NCBI GenBank assembly: GCA_035353055.1
Contig: DAOPYW010000011.1
Span: forward strand, 1 to 43,285
Direction of reading: 5' to 3'
Source of the DNA: JAAYDH01 sp035353055
Lineage (GTDB): Bacteria > Bacillota_I > Bacilli_A > RFN20 > CAG-826
Length of the DNA: 43,285 nt
The notes beneath the pieces were generated by a model, which ran no database searches, was not told the origin of the DNA, and saw only the letters and a program-made list of their open reading frames with translations. Position 1 is the first letter of the stretch. Each line of letters begins with the position of its first letter. This document shows, one piece after another, positions 7,982 to 15,471 of the stretch. Both the position numbers and the translations under genes were made by a program.

Positions 7982-8779
7982 CTATCTATGGAAGGGCACG
8001 CCCAATAATTCTAGTAAAGAGTATGCTTCCTTGTCTGTTTTGGCGGTGGTCACCACGACGATGTCCATACCGCGAATCTTCGCGACCTTATCGTAATCGA
8101 TCTCGGGGAAGATTAATTGCTCCTTGATTCCGAATGTGTAGTTGCCGCGGCCATCAAAGGCGTTGCGGGACACACCGCGGAAATCGCGGACACGGGGGAG
8201 AGCGATGGAGATTAACTTATCGAAGAAATCCCACATTCTCAATCCTCTTAAGGTTACTTTGCAACCGATCTCTTGACCCTCTCTTAATTTGAAGGTCGCG
8301 ATGGATTTCTTCGCCTTGGTAATCACGGGCTTTTGACCAGTGATCATCGTTAATTCAGCGACGGCTTCTTCCAATCTCTTCGCATCTTGTGTGGCATCGC
8401 CGACACCGATGTTGATGACAATCTTCTCTAAGCCAGGAATTTCCATCACGGAAGAGTAATGGTACATTTCATGCAGAGCTTTTTTGATTTCGCTCTCATA
8501 GCGAACTTTGAGTCGGCTGACAATTTTGGCAGCTTTATGCCCGCCGTTAGCTTTTTTAGCTTCGGCTTTCTTGGCTTTTGGCGCCTCTTTGACTTCGGCT
8601 TTAACTTCAGCTTTAACTTCTTTTGCAGGAGCGGCTTTTTTAGCTTTTGGCGCTTCGGCAACTTCAGCTTTTACTTCTTCTTTAACAGGGGCAGCTTTCT
8701 TAGCGGTCTCTGCTTTTGGGCTAGCGCTAGCGGATTTCTTAGCAGCTGGCTTTTTGACGACTTTTATTTCTTCGGCCAT
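7982..8779 (-). CDS. rplE: 50S ribosomal protein L5 with long N-terminal extension
   Basis: L5 binds 5S rRNA and contacts P-site tRNA from the central protuberance. The conserved L5 fold starts near residue 88 (SRLKVRYESEIKKAL) and shows IPGLEKIVINIGVGDATQDAK and RDFRGVSRNAFDGRGNY. In front is an ~85-residue Ala/Lys/Glu/Pro-rich segment with the word APKAKKA at about residues 43-49 and 66-72. The frame is open further upstream, but the ATG at 8779 has AGGAGG at good spacing, and a start beyond it would overlap rplX. The extension is therefore inside the translated product. Total is 265 residues against about 180 usually. Confidence 0.95.
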   Translation of the reverse strand: MAEEIKVVKKPAAKKSASASPKAETAKKAAPVKEEVKAEVAEAPKAKKAAPAKEVKAEVKAEVKEAPKAKKAEAKKANGGHKAAKIVSRLKVRYESEIKKALHEMYHYSSVMEIPGLEKIVINIGVGDATQDAKRLEEAVAELTMITGQKPVITKAKKSIATFKLREGQEIGCKVTLRGLRMWDFFDKLISIALPRVRDFRGVSRNAFDGRGNYTFGIKEQLIFPEIDYDKVAKIRGMDIVVVTTAKTDKEAYSLLELLGVPFHR

Positions 8780-8792
8780 AACTAATTCCTCC

Positions 8793-9098
8793 TTATAGCA
8801 CTTGTCCGCTCTTCTTAGCGAAGCGGACTTTCTTTCCCTTGACTTCTTTGTGGCCAATGCGAGTTGGCTTCTTGGTCTTGGGATCCTCAAGCATCACATT
8901 GCTGGCATCGATCGGAGCGTAGACTTCGACGATGCTGCCTTCTGGGCTAGCTTGGGTTGGTTTCTTGTGTTTCTTACGAATGTTAACATTTTCAACGACG
9001 ACGCGATTGGACTCAGGGATGACTTTTTGGATCACGCCACTCTTGCCTTTGTCGCGGCCGGCGATGACGATAACTTTATCGCCTTTGACTAAATTCAT
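8793..9098 (-). CDS. rplX: 50S ribosomal protein L24
   Basis: An early assembly protein of the large subunit with a KOW motif (KGDKVIVIAGRDKGKSGVI near the start). The open frame extends 42 bases further, but the ATG at 9098 follows AGGAGG with correct spacing and gives MNLVKGDKV, so I use it (101 residues). It lies between rplN and rplE, the usual order. Confidence 0.97.
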   Translation of the reverse strand: MNLVKGDKVIVIAGRDKGKSGVIQKVIPESNRVVVENVNIRKKHKKPTQASPEGSIVEVYAPIDASNVMLEDPKTKKPTRIGHKEVKGKKVRFAKKSGQVL

Positions 9099-9111
9099 AA
9101 TGATAACCTCC

Positions 9112-9489
9112 TTATAACACTTCGGTAGCGAGGGAGACAATTTTCATGAATCCTTCAATGCCGGTCTCACGTAATTCGCGAGCCACAGGTCCGAAAACAC
9201 GTGTGCCCACGGGCATGTTTTCCTCAGTGATAATCACCACGGCGTTATCAGCGAATGAGATCGTTGACCCATCGCGGCGATTGACAGCTTTTTTGACGCG
9301 AACGATGACGCATCTCACGATGTCGCTTTTCTTCACTTTGCTGTTTGGCACCGCATCTTTCACGGCCGCGAGGACGACGTCTCCGAGGCTGCTGGATTTG
9401 CGATGGCTGCCACCATAGAGGTTGAAAACTCGGACTGAACGAGCCCCACTGTTGTCAGCAACAACGAGGTTTGTTTCCTTTTGGATCAT
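9112..9489 (-). CDS. rplN: 50S ribosomal protein L14
   Basis: L14 forms an inter-subunit bridge. The 125-residue product begins MIQKETNLVVADNSGARSV and contains the family block AVVIITEENMPVGTRVFGPVARELRE. The start ATG directly follows the rpsQ stop with the ribosome binding site in the end of rpsQ. Nothing unusual is seen. Confidence 0.97.
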   Translation of the reverse strand: MIQKETNLVVADNSGARSVRVFNLYGGSHRKSSSLGDVVLAAVKDAVPNSKVKKSDIVRCVIVRVKKAVNRRDGSTISFADNAVVIITEENMPVGTRVFGPVARELRETGIEGFMKIVSLATEVL

Positions 9490-9491
9490 AC

Positions 9492-9980
9492 TTATTCTTC
9501 CTCCTTTTTCTCAGTGGATTTTTTGCTCGAGGAAGCTTTTTTAGCCGCAACTTTCTTCGCCGCAGGTTTCTCAGCAGTCTCTTCGACTACTTTGACTTCT
9601 TCGACTTGAGATTTTGTTTCTTCGACTGGTTTGACTTCTTCGATGACAGGCGCTTCTTTTACAGGGAGCTCAGCTTCGAGAATCTCTTCTTTTAATTCCG
9701 CTTCAGCTTCCTTAATAGTTAACTCCGCTTTCTTGTCAATGCTCACTAAACGGAAGCGTTTAGTAGCGCTGAGACGGCGAGTTTCCATGATGGTGACAGT
9801 GTCGCCGTTTCTGGCTTCATTGTTCTCATCATGAGCGTAGTATTTTTTGCCGTATTTCACACGTTTCCCATAAATGGGGTGCTTTTTGTGAGTGCCGATA
9901 AGGACGACAATTGTCTTGTCATTCTTATCGCTGACGACGACACCTTGAACAGTGCGTCTGGCTTGGATTTTTCTTTCCAT
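9492..9980 (-). CDS. rpsQ: 30S ribosomal protein S17 with long C-terminal extension
   Basis: S17 is a primary 16S rRNA binder of OB-fold type. The family domain covers about residues 1-85 (MERKIQARRTVQGVVVSDKN through TRRLSATKRFRLVSI). After it comes an ~75-residue Glu/Lys/Val/Ala-rich tail ending KKSTEKKEEE, absent from typical S17 proteins of ~85 residues. A TTG at 9986 is in frame, but only the ATG at 9980 has AGGAGG at a normal distance (9 nt). The tail is in frame with no break, so it is likely real and disordered. Confidence 0.95.
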   Translation of the reverse strand: MERKIQARRTVQGVVVSDKNDKTIVVLIGTHKKHPIYGKRVKYGKKYYAHDENNEARNGDTVTIMETRRLSATKRFRLVSIDKKAELTIKEAEAELKEEILEAELPVKEAPVIEEVKPVEETKSQVEEVKVVEETAEKPAAKKVAAKKASSSKKSTEKKEEE

Positions 9981-9994
9981 AGACAATTACCTCC

Positions 9995-10192
9995 TTATTT
10001 GTTTTGCAGTTCTCTTTCGCGGAGAACCATATTGACGCGAGCGATATCTTTTCGAACAACGATGACATCCTCGCCTCTTTCGAGGGCTCCGACTGCTTTC
10101 TTGCGGCGGAGTTCGAAGAGCTGTTCTTTGAGCGAGTATAATTTGTCTTTTAATTCGCCTGTGGTTAATTCACGTACTTCATTAATCTTCAT
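9995..10192 (-). CDS. rpmC: 50S ribosomal protein L29
   Basis: A 65-residue helical hairpin protein at the exit tunnel, where trigger factor and SRP dock with L23. The sequence begins MKINEVRELTTGELKDKLYS and contains LFELRRKKAVGALER and the final RVNMVLRERE helix. It lies between rplP and rpsQ as usual, with AGGTGAGG upstream of the ATG inside the rplP tail. Confidence 0.97.
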   Translation of the reverse strand: MKINEVRELTTGELKDKLYSLKEQLFELRRKKAVGALERGEDVIVVRKDIARVNMVLRERELQNK

Positions 10193-10195
10193 AAA

Positions 10196-10609
10196 TTATT
10201 CCTCACCTTTCTTAACAACTTTGCATTTGACAGGGAGCTTGTACGCGGCGAGGCGTAACGCTTCTTGCATATCTTTTGGATCGCATCCCGCCATTTCAAA
10301 CATGACGGTGCCTGCCTTCACGACTGCCACCCAATCTTCAGGGTTTCCTTTTCCGGAACCCATACGAACTTCGGCTGGTTTTTTAGTTTTAGCTAGCTGT
10401 GGGAAAATTCTAATCCAGATTTGCCCACCGCGCTTGGTGTATCGCGCTAAGACGACACGAGCGGCTTCGATTTGGCGAGTGGTCACCCAATTGCCTTCGA
10501 GAGCTTCGAGACCATATTCACCAAAGGCGACGGTTAAACAGGAAGTCGCTTTTCCTTCATATTTGACAATATGAGGACGGCGATACTTAACTCTTTTTGG
10601 TTGTAACAT
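10196..10609 (-). CDS. rplP: 50S ribosomal protein L16
   Basis: L16 supports the A-site tRNA elbow and peptidyl transferase centre assembly. The 137-residue product starts MLQPKRVKYRRPHIVKYEG and has the conserved RMGSGKGNPEDWVAVVKAG block. A GGAGAA ribosome binding site overlaps the end of rpsC, and the two genes are 2 bases apart. Length is normal. Confidence 0.97.
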   Translation of the reverse strand: MLQPKRVKYRRPHIVKYEGKATSCLTVAFGEYGLEALEGNWVTTRQIEAARVVLARYTKRGGQIWIRIFPQLAKTKKPAEVRMGSGKGNPEDWVAVVKAGTVMFEMAGCDPKDMQEALRLAAYKLPVKCKVVKKGEE

Positions 10610-10611
10610 GA

Positions 10612-11292
10612 TTATTCTCCTTTCTCTTCAGAAGATTTCTTTTGAAGTTCGGGACGAATTTCTCCGCGGCAAATCCACACTTTGATGCCTAAGCGACCAT
10701 AGGTGGTAGCGGCTTCAGCGACTGCGTAGTCGATATCGCTGCGTAGGGTATGGAGAGGGATAATTCCTTCCTTGTAACCTTCGCTGCGAGCGATGTCGGC
10801 TCCAGCTAATCTACCGGAGATCAAGGTGCGGCAACCTTTGGCGCCAGCCTTGCGAACTCTTTGGATAGCTTTCTTTTGAGCAGTTCTGAAAGAGGCTCTC
10901 TCTTCAATTTGTTTAGCGATAGAGCAGGCGACGATGCGAGCATCGAGATCAGGGTTCTTCACTTCGACGACATCGACGCGGACTTCTCCACCACCGATTA
11001 ATTTGCTTAAATCTTCTTTAATTTTGTTGATGTTCTTGCCATCTTGACCGATGACCACACCGGGGCGAGCAACAAAGATCATCACGACGACTTTGTAACC
11101 TTTATCGGTCTTGGTTCTCTCGATTTCGACGTGCGAGAGCATCGCATCTTTGAGGTTCTTTTCAAGATACTGACGAATCTTAATATCTTGGTTGAGGAAC
11201 ACGTGGTATTCTTGGTCATCAGCGAACCAACGAGAATTCCAATTCTTGTTGATGCCAACGCGCATACCTATTGGACTAACTTTTTGACCCAT
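10612..11292 (-). CDS. rpsC: 30S ribosomal protein S3
   Basis: S3 lines the mRNA entry tunnel. The 226-residue product starts MGQKVSPIGMRVGINKNWNS, carries a KH domain (VARPGVVIGQDGKNINKI) and the C-terminal S3 domain with GCRTLISGRLAGADIARSE and VWICRGEI. The open frame runs 117 bases further upstream into rplV, but the ATG at 11292 has AGGAGG and the family start. Its C-terminal tail is short, unlike its extended neighbours. Confidence 0.97.
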   Translation of the reverse strand: MGQKVSPIGMRVGINKNWNSRWFADDQEYHVFLNQDIKIRQYLEKNLKDAMLSHVEIERTKTDKGYKVVVMIFVARPGVVIGQDGKNINKIKEDLSKLIGGGEVRVDVVEVKNPDLDARIVACSIAKQIEERASFRTAQKKAIQRVRKAGAKGCRTLISGRLAGADIARSEGYKEGIIPLHTLRSDIDYAVAEAATTYGRLGIKVWICRGEIRPELQKKSSEEKGE

Positions 11293-11303
11293 TGTAATTC
11301 CTC

Positions 11304-11828
11304 CTATCTCATCTTCACTACCACAGTGATGTGGGAGCTTCTCTTGACTAATCCGGAAGCAGAACCTTTTGCTCTCGGTAAGAAACGTTTCATTCTCAAG
11401 CCATCGCACGCGTATATTTCAGAGATGTATAAGCGATCCTCATCCATCCCGAAGTTGTTGGTGGCATTGGCTACCGCGGACTTGATGGTCTTGCTGACTG
11501 GTAAGCTGGCAGCACGATTGACGTTTGCGAGAATACCAAGTGCGACTTTGACATCTTTGCCGCGGACTAAGTCGACCACTAAGCGGACCTTGCGAGGAGT
11601 GACGCGAACGTTTTTAGAGATCGCTTGCGCTTCGGTAGGCATAGGCTTCTTGGGAGTTTCGACTTTCTTTTCTTCGACTTTTTCCGCTACCTTAGCTTTT
11701 TTGGGAGCGGCTTTCTTTGCTTTAGGAGCGCTGACTTCAGCTACTTCAGCAGTCTTGACTTCTTCCACTGGGGCTTCAACTTTTTTAGCGGGGGCCTTTT
11801 TAGAAGCGACTTTCTTTTCTGTTGCCAT
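11304..11828 (-). CDS. rplV: 50S ribosomal protein L22 with N-terminal extension
   Basis: L22 lines the peptide exit tunnel with its long hairpin. The conserved domain begins near residue 65 (AQAISKNVRVTPRKVRLVVDLVRGK) and ends SHITVVVKMR. The first ~62 residues are Ala/Lys/Glu/Pro-rich and include APKAKKAAPKK at residues 34-44, almost the same word as in the L5 extension. Of two nearby ATG codons (11834, 11828) the second has AGGAGG at 7 nt. Total is 174 residues against about 110 usually. Confidence 0.95.
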   Translation of the reverse strand: MATEKKVASKKAPAKKVEAPVEEVKTAEVAEVSAPKAKKAAPKKAKVAEKVEEKKVETPKKPMPTEAQAISKNVRVTPRKVRLVVDLVRGKDVKVALGILANVNRAASLPVSKTIKSAVANATNNFGMDEDRLYISEIYACDGLRMKRFLPRAKGSASGLVKRSSHITVVVKMR

Positions 11829-11839
11829 GTTCATTCCTC

Positions 11840-12211
11840 CTATTTCTTCTCAGCTTCAGCGGCTGGTGCAGCAGGGGCAGCTGCGGCTGGTGCCGCGGCA
11901 CTGCGAGCTGGAGTAGCAGCTGTTGCTGAAGCGGATTTATCGACAGAGGCAGCACCACTGCCGTGACCGGTGAACTTGCGAGTGGGTGAGAATTCACCTA
12001 GCTTGTGACCGACCATATCTTCAGTGATGTAGACTGTGATGTGTTCTTTTCCGTTGTAGACCGCAAAGGTGAGACCAACAAATGACGGATAAATTGTTGA
12101 GCGGCGAGACCATGTCTTGATGATTTCTTTCTTGTGTGAAGCGTTTAACTTTTCAACCTTCTTCATCAATGATTCATCGACAAAGGCGCCCTTTTTCAAA
12201 CTTCTTGCCAT
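11840..12211 (-). CDS. rpsS: 30S ribosomal protein S19 with Ala-rich C-terminal extension
   Basis: S19 forms a complex with S13 in the 30S head near the A site. The family domain covers about residues 1-92 (MARSLKKGAFVDESLMKKVE through LGEFSPTRKFTGHGSG). The remaining ~31 residues are an Ala/Pro/Ser-rich tail ending AAEAEKK, longer than usual. The rpsS-rplV-rpsC order is standard. AGGAGG is present upstream of the ATG. Confidence 0.96.
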   Translation of the reverse strand: MARSLKKGAFVDESLMKKVEKLNASHKKEIIKTWSRRSTIYPSFVGLTFAVYNGKEHITVYITEDMVGHKLGEFSPTRKFTGHGSGAASVDKSASATAATPARSAAAPAAAAPAAPAAEAEKK

Positions 12212-12226
12212 AATCAGTTTCCTCCT

Positions 12227-13060
12227 TTACTTAGCATTCCGGCGACGAACGATTAATTTGCCGGATGATTTCTTCGCGTCTCTGGTCTTCACGCCGAGAG
12301 CGCGTTTTCCCCAAGGTGTGCGTGGAGCATCGCGTCCAACAGGGCACTTGCCTTCACCACCACCATGTGGGTGATCGCAGGGGTTCATCGCTGAACCGCG
12401 AACGGTTGGTCTGACACCTAGCCATCTGGTCTTGCCGGCTTTGCCGTTATTGATGAGGTTCCAGTCTCCGTTGCCCACTGTGCCAACGGTGGCACGGCAG
12501 TCGCCTAAGACTTTTCTCATCTCGCCAGATGCGAGGCGGAGCATGACGTATTTTCCTTCGAGACCGAGGACCTGAGCAGCAGCTCCGGCAGCGCGGCATA
12601 ACTGGCCGCCTTTGCCTGGTTCAAGCTCGACGTTGTGAACGAAGATACCTTCAGGAATGTTCTTCAGGCACATCGCGTTGCCTGGCATGATATCGACGGT
12701 TTCTCCAGAGTAAACTTTGTAGCCAACCTTGATATCTTTTGGCGCGAGAATGTATCGCTTTTCACCATCGAGATAGGTAATTAGGCAGATATTCGCATTG
12801 CGGTTTGGATCATACTCGATGGTTTTCACAATTGCTGGGATGTTGTCTTTATTACGTTTGAAGTCGACAAGGCGGTATTTGCGCTTGTGGCCTCCGCCAA
12901 TGTGACGGCAGGTGATGACACCTTGGTTATTGCGGCCGCCAGACTTGGTCAAACTGACTAATAAGCTTTTCTCAGGAGTGTTTGTTGTGATTTCACCAAA
13001 TGTCGAGTTTGTCATGTTTCTACGGCTTGCGCTCGTAGGTTTGTAAGTTCTGATAGACAT
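12227..13060 (-). CDS. rplB: 50S ribosomal protein L2
   Basis: L2 is essential for subunit association and peptidyl transferase activity. The 277-residue protein begins MSIRTYKPTSASRRNMTNS and contains NNQGVITCRHIGGGHKRKYR and the invariant C-terminal HPHGGGEG block with its key histidine. Length and order (after rplW, before rpsS) are standard. AGGAGG precedes the ATG. Confidence 0.97.
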   Translation of the reverse strand: MSIRTYKPTSASRRNMTNSTFGEITTNTPEKSLLVSLTKSGGRNNQGVITCRHIGGGHKRKYRLVDFKRNKDNIPAIVKTIEYDPNRNANICLITYLDGEKRYILAPKDIKVGYKVYSGETVDIMPGNAMCLKNIPEGIFVHNVELEPGKGGQLCRAAGAAAQVLGLEGKYVMLRLASGEMRKVLGDCRATVGTVGNGDWNLINNGKAGKTRWLGVRPTVRGSAMNPCDHPHGGGEGKCPVGRDAPRTPWGKRALGVKTRDAKKSSGKLIVRRRNAK

Positions 13061-13096
13061 TTGTCTTCCTCCTATAATTTGGATATAACCAACCGG

Positions 13097-13441
13097 TTAT
13101 TCCTTGAAGAGGTCGATGGCTTCGCCTTCTGCGATAGTGACCACGGCCTTCTTATAACCAGAGATGGAACCAGAATAGCGGGTTCCTCTGGTGGTGTCCT
13201 TGCTTCTCACGTTGCTGACTTTGACATCGACGACTTTCACTTTGAATAATCTCTGGAAAGCTAACTTGATATCAGTTTTGTTAGCGGCGGCAAGGACTTT
13301 GACTGTGACTTTGTTCTCATTTTGCATGAGAGCCATACTCTTTTCTGTCACGACAGGTTTGAGAATGACGATAAAGTCTTTATCAGTCGCTTTTGCGAAG
13401 TTTACGGAAGCTTTAGCTTCGGTTTTCTTTTTGGCTGCCAT
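13097..13441 (-). CDS. rplW: 50S ribosomal protein L23
   Basis: L23 sits at the exit tunnel and docks trigger factor and SRP. The 114-residue product has an N-terminal Lys/Ala stretch of about 20 residues and then ILKPVVTEKSMALMQNENKVTV and the C-terminal KAVVTIAEGEAIDLF. It directly follows rplD with 1 base between stop and start. It is slightly longer than the usual ~95 residues because of its N-terminus. Confidence 0.96.
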   Translation of the reverse strand: MAAKKKTEAKASVNFAKATDKDFIVILKPVVTEKSMALMQNENKVTVKVLAAANKTDIKLAFQRLFKVKVVDVKVSNVRSKDTTRGTRYSGSISGYKKAVVTIAEGEAIDLFKE

Positions 13442-13442
13442 A

Positions 13443-14081
13443 TTACTTCAATGCCTCCTCTGCTTCTTTCACTGCTTCTTTGCTCATGATCACGTGATTA
13501 ACATTAAGTAAATCGACGACACTCACATTATCCGCAGTCACAACTCTTGCGTATCCGACGTTGCGTGAAGCATTGAAAATTTGCATGTCAATGTTTTTCA
13601 CGACCACGAGGGTTTTAGAATCAGCCTTTAGGGCATCGAGGAAGGTGACAAACGCTTTGGTTTTTCCCTCTTCGAATTTGATGCTATCAACAACCTTTAA
13701 TCCGTCTTTAACTTTTAGTGATAAAGCGCTCTTTAAGGCTAAGTTGTGTTCTTTTTTGTTTTGAGAAATCTTGTAGTTTTGATTTCCCACTGGTCCGAAG
13801 ACCGTTCCTCCGCCAACCCAGATTGGGGAGCGGTTTGAACCAGCACGAGCCCGGCCAGTTCCTTTTTGTCTCCATGGTTTTTTGCCACCACCGCTGACTT
13901 CGTGGCGAACTTTTGTCTTCGCTGTCGCTTGACGGGAGTTCGCTTGGTCAACTTGAACGGCATCGAACAACGCTTGTTGGTGTGGTTCGACCCCGAAGAC
14001 ACTAGCATCTAACGCAATTTTGGAAACTTCGGCGCCAGTCATATCATAGACTTTGACGCTAATTGATTTCTTTTCTGCCAT
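13443..14081 (-). CDS. rplD: 50S ribosomal protein L4
   Basis: L4 reaches into the exit tunnel and, in gamma-proteobacteria, represses the S10 operon; I see no proof of that role here. The 212-residue product has the conserved block RQATAKTKVRHEVSGGGKKPWRQ (read in parts), then KGTGRARAGSNRSPIWVGGGTVFGP and a C-terminal DNVSVVDLLNVNHVIMSKEA. Length and order are normal. A weak GGAGAA lies upstream of the ATG. Confidence 0.97.
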   Translation of the reverse strand: MAEKKSISVKVYDMTGAEVSKIALDASVFGVEPHQQALFDAVQVDQANSRQATAKTKVRHEVSGGGKKPWRQKGTGRARAGSNRSPIWVGGGTVFGPVGNQNYKISQNKKEHNLALKSALSLKVKDGLKVVDSIKFEEGKTKAFVTFLDALKADSKTLVVVKNIDMQIFNASRNVGYARVVTADNVSVVDLLNVNHVIMSKEAVKEAEEALK

Positions 14082-14101
14082 TTTCTAGTTCTCCTTCCGT
14101 C

Positions 14102-14854
14102 CTATTCAACTTTTGCTTCTTCGCTGGCGGGGACTTCCTCAACAGGAGCTTCCTCGACGAGGACTTCTTCTACAGAGTTGGAGTTTGCGCGAACGAGCAA
14201 ATCTTTGATAGTTTTAGGATTCTTGACATCCTTAATCGCACTTCTGATTGTGACGATTGATTTCTTTGCACCAGGAATTCCACCTTTAATGAGGATGTAG
14301 CCTTTTTCAGCATTCACATCGACGACATAGAGGTTTAAGAGAGTGATTGACTCATTTCCGTAGTGACCAGCCATGTGCTTGCCAGGCATAACACCGTGGT
14401 TATAACGACCATTGTTTGCGAATGATCCTTGTCCGCGATGGTAACCTGATCCGTGGCCTTTAGGACCGATGGTGCCGTTCCAGCGTTTGATGGTGCCAGA
14501 GAAACCATGTCCTTTTCCTGTACCAATGACATCAACAACATCGCCTTTTTTGAATAAATCAGCAGAGATTGCATCGCCCATTTGGTAGGCTGACATCTCG
14601 TCTCCTCTTAATTCAGCGGAAACTTGATGTGGAACAGTGTTGGCTTTCTTAGCGATGCCAACTTCGCATTTGTTAGCGCGAGAGAGTTTCTTCTCTTCAT
14701 AGCCAACTTGAACTGCCACATAACCGTGTTTTTCTAAGGTTTTAACTTGTGTGACAATGTTTGGTAAGACTTCCACGACTGATACTGGGTACATGGTTCC
14801 ATCTTGCGCGAAGACTTGGGTCATGCCCATTTTTCGACCTAAAATAGCTTTCAT
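14102..14854 (-). CDS. rplC: 50S ribosomal protein L3 with acidic C-terminal tail
   Basis: L3 is one of the first assembly proteins of the large subunit. The 250-residue product starts MKAILGRKMGMTQVFAQDGT and contains the central loop region RWNGTIGPKGHGSGYHRGQG and PGKHMAGHYGNESITLLNL. The last ~38 residues are an acidic Glu/Val/Pro-rich tail (VEEVLVEEAPVEEVPASEE), longer than in typical ~210-residue L3 proteins. It follows rpsJ, with a clear AGGAGG ribosome binding site. Confidence 0.96.
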   Translation of the reverse strand: MKAILGRKMGMTQVFAQDGTMYPVSVVEVLPNIVTQVKTLEKHGYVAVQVGYEEKKLSRANKCEVGIAKKANTVPHQVSAELRGDEMSAYQMGDAISADLFKKGDVVDVIGTGKGHGFSGTIKRWNGTIGPKGHGSGYHRGQGSFANNGRYNHGVMPGKHMAGHYGNESITLLNLYVVDVNAEKGYILIKGGIPGAKKSIVTIRSAIKDVKNPKTIKDLLVRANSNSVEEVLVEEAPVEEVPASEEAKVE

Positions 14855-14868
14855 TATGTCTTACCTCC

Positions 14869-15180
14869 TTATAGTTTGATTTCGATATCAACTCCAGATG
14901 GTAAATCGAGATTTTTTAATGCATCGATTGTTTCTTTCTTGGGATTTGTAATATCGATAATGCGTTTGTGTGTACGAATTTCGAATTGCTCACGAGAGTC
15001 TTTGTACTTGTGAACAGCTCTTAGAATCGTATAGACTTGCTTTTCCGTCGGTAGCGGAATGGGACCCACAACAGTCGCCCCAGTTTTTTTCGCTGCTTCA
15101 ACAATCTTGCCAGCACTCAAATCGAGATTAGCATGATCGTAAGCTTTTAAGCGAACCCGAATCTTGGTAACTTTTGCCAT
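14869..15180 (-). CDS. rpsJ: 30S ribosomal protein S10, first gene of the ribosomal cluster
   Basis: S10 (NusE) lies in the 30S head and also takes part in antitermination with NusB. The 103-residue protein contains RVRLKAYDHANLDLSAGKIV, then GPIPLPTEKQVYTILRA and the C-terminal LDLPSGVDIEIKL. AGGAGG lies 7 bases upstream of the ATG. It is the promoter-proximal gene; the promoter and a hairpin-bearing leader lie at 15181-15343. Confidence 0.97.
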   Translation of the reverse strand: MAKVTKIRVRLKAYDHANLDLSAGKIVEAAKKTGATVVGPIPLPTEKQVYTILRAVHKYKDSREQFEIRTHKRIIDITNPKKETIDALKNLDLPSGVDIEIKL

Positions 15181-15238
15181 GAAATTTCCTCCTATATCAC
15201 TTTCAGGCTTTGACTTTTGTCCACTCTGCGCGAATTCC

Positions 15239-15277
15239 CTGATACCACTTTCATGACAACGCCTGTGGGTGTATCAG
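15239..15277 (-). promoter_or_regulatory. Hairpin in the S10 operon leader
   Basis: In the roughly 125-nt untranslated leader of the ribosomal cluster, CTGATA and TATCAG pair, followed by a 3-nt bulge and CCAC pairing with GTGG around a 16-nt loop. Leaders of r-protein operons often bind a product of the operon to control expression. I see the hairpin directly; a control role and the protein bound are inference. No match to a named leader family could be tested. Confidence 0.4.
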
Positions 15278-15313
15278 CAACCTCGCACATCAACGCGAAC
15301 CGTCAACGATAAA

Positions 15314-15343
15314 AATATACTCTCATATGCGTGGGTGTGTCAA
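15314..15343 (-). promoter_or_regulatory. Main promoter of the S10-spc-alpha ribosomal cluster
   Basis: On the minus strand a perfect -35 TTGACA (15338-15343) is followed after 18 bp by a -10 TATATT (15314-15319), predicting transcription start near 15307 and a leader of about 125 nt before rpsJ. The AT-rich stretch just upstream (AATTTATTTAAAATTA) could act as an UP element. It is the best vegetative promoter in the window, as expected for ribosomal genes. Confidence 0.8.
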
Positions 15344-15437
15344 TAATTTTAAATAAATTAATGTTCTCACTTTTTTGAACAAGAAAAGATTTCCCAAAAA
15401 CCGCGAATAATCGACAAATTTATGAGGCCATTTAGAC

Positions 15438-15467
15438 AAAAAAACCGATTTTCGGGATCGATTTTTT
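15438..15467 (-). terminator. Intrinsic terminator of the queuosine operon
   Basis: On the minus strand, 5 bases past the queH stop codon, an 11-bp stem of the form AAAAAAUCGAU / AUCGGUUUUUU with one G-U pair and a 7-nt loop runs into a U tract. It separates the queuosine transcript from the ribosomal promoter ~95 bases further on. Confidence 0.75.
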
Positions 15468-15471
15468 GAAT

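Noticed and set aside
8446..8798. Long open frames on both strands over the L5 N-terminal extension
   Set aside because: The antisense frames translate to Phe/Ser/Ala-rich low complexity and arise from the biased codons of the Ala/Lys/Glu-rich L5 segment; the same happens over the S17 and L22 tails.
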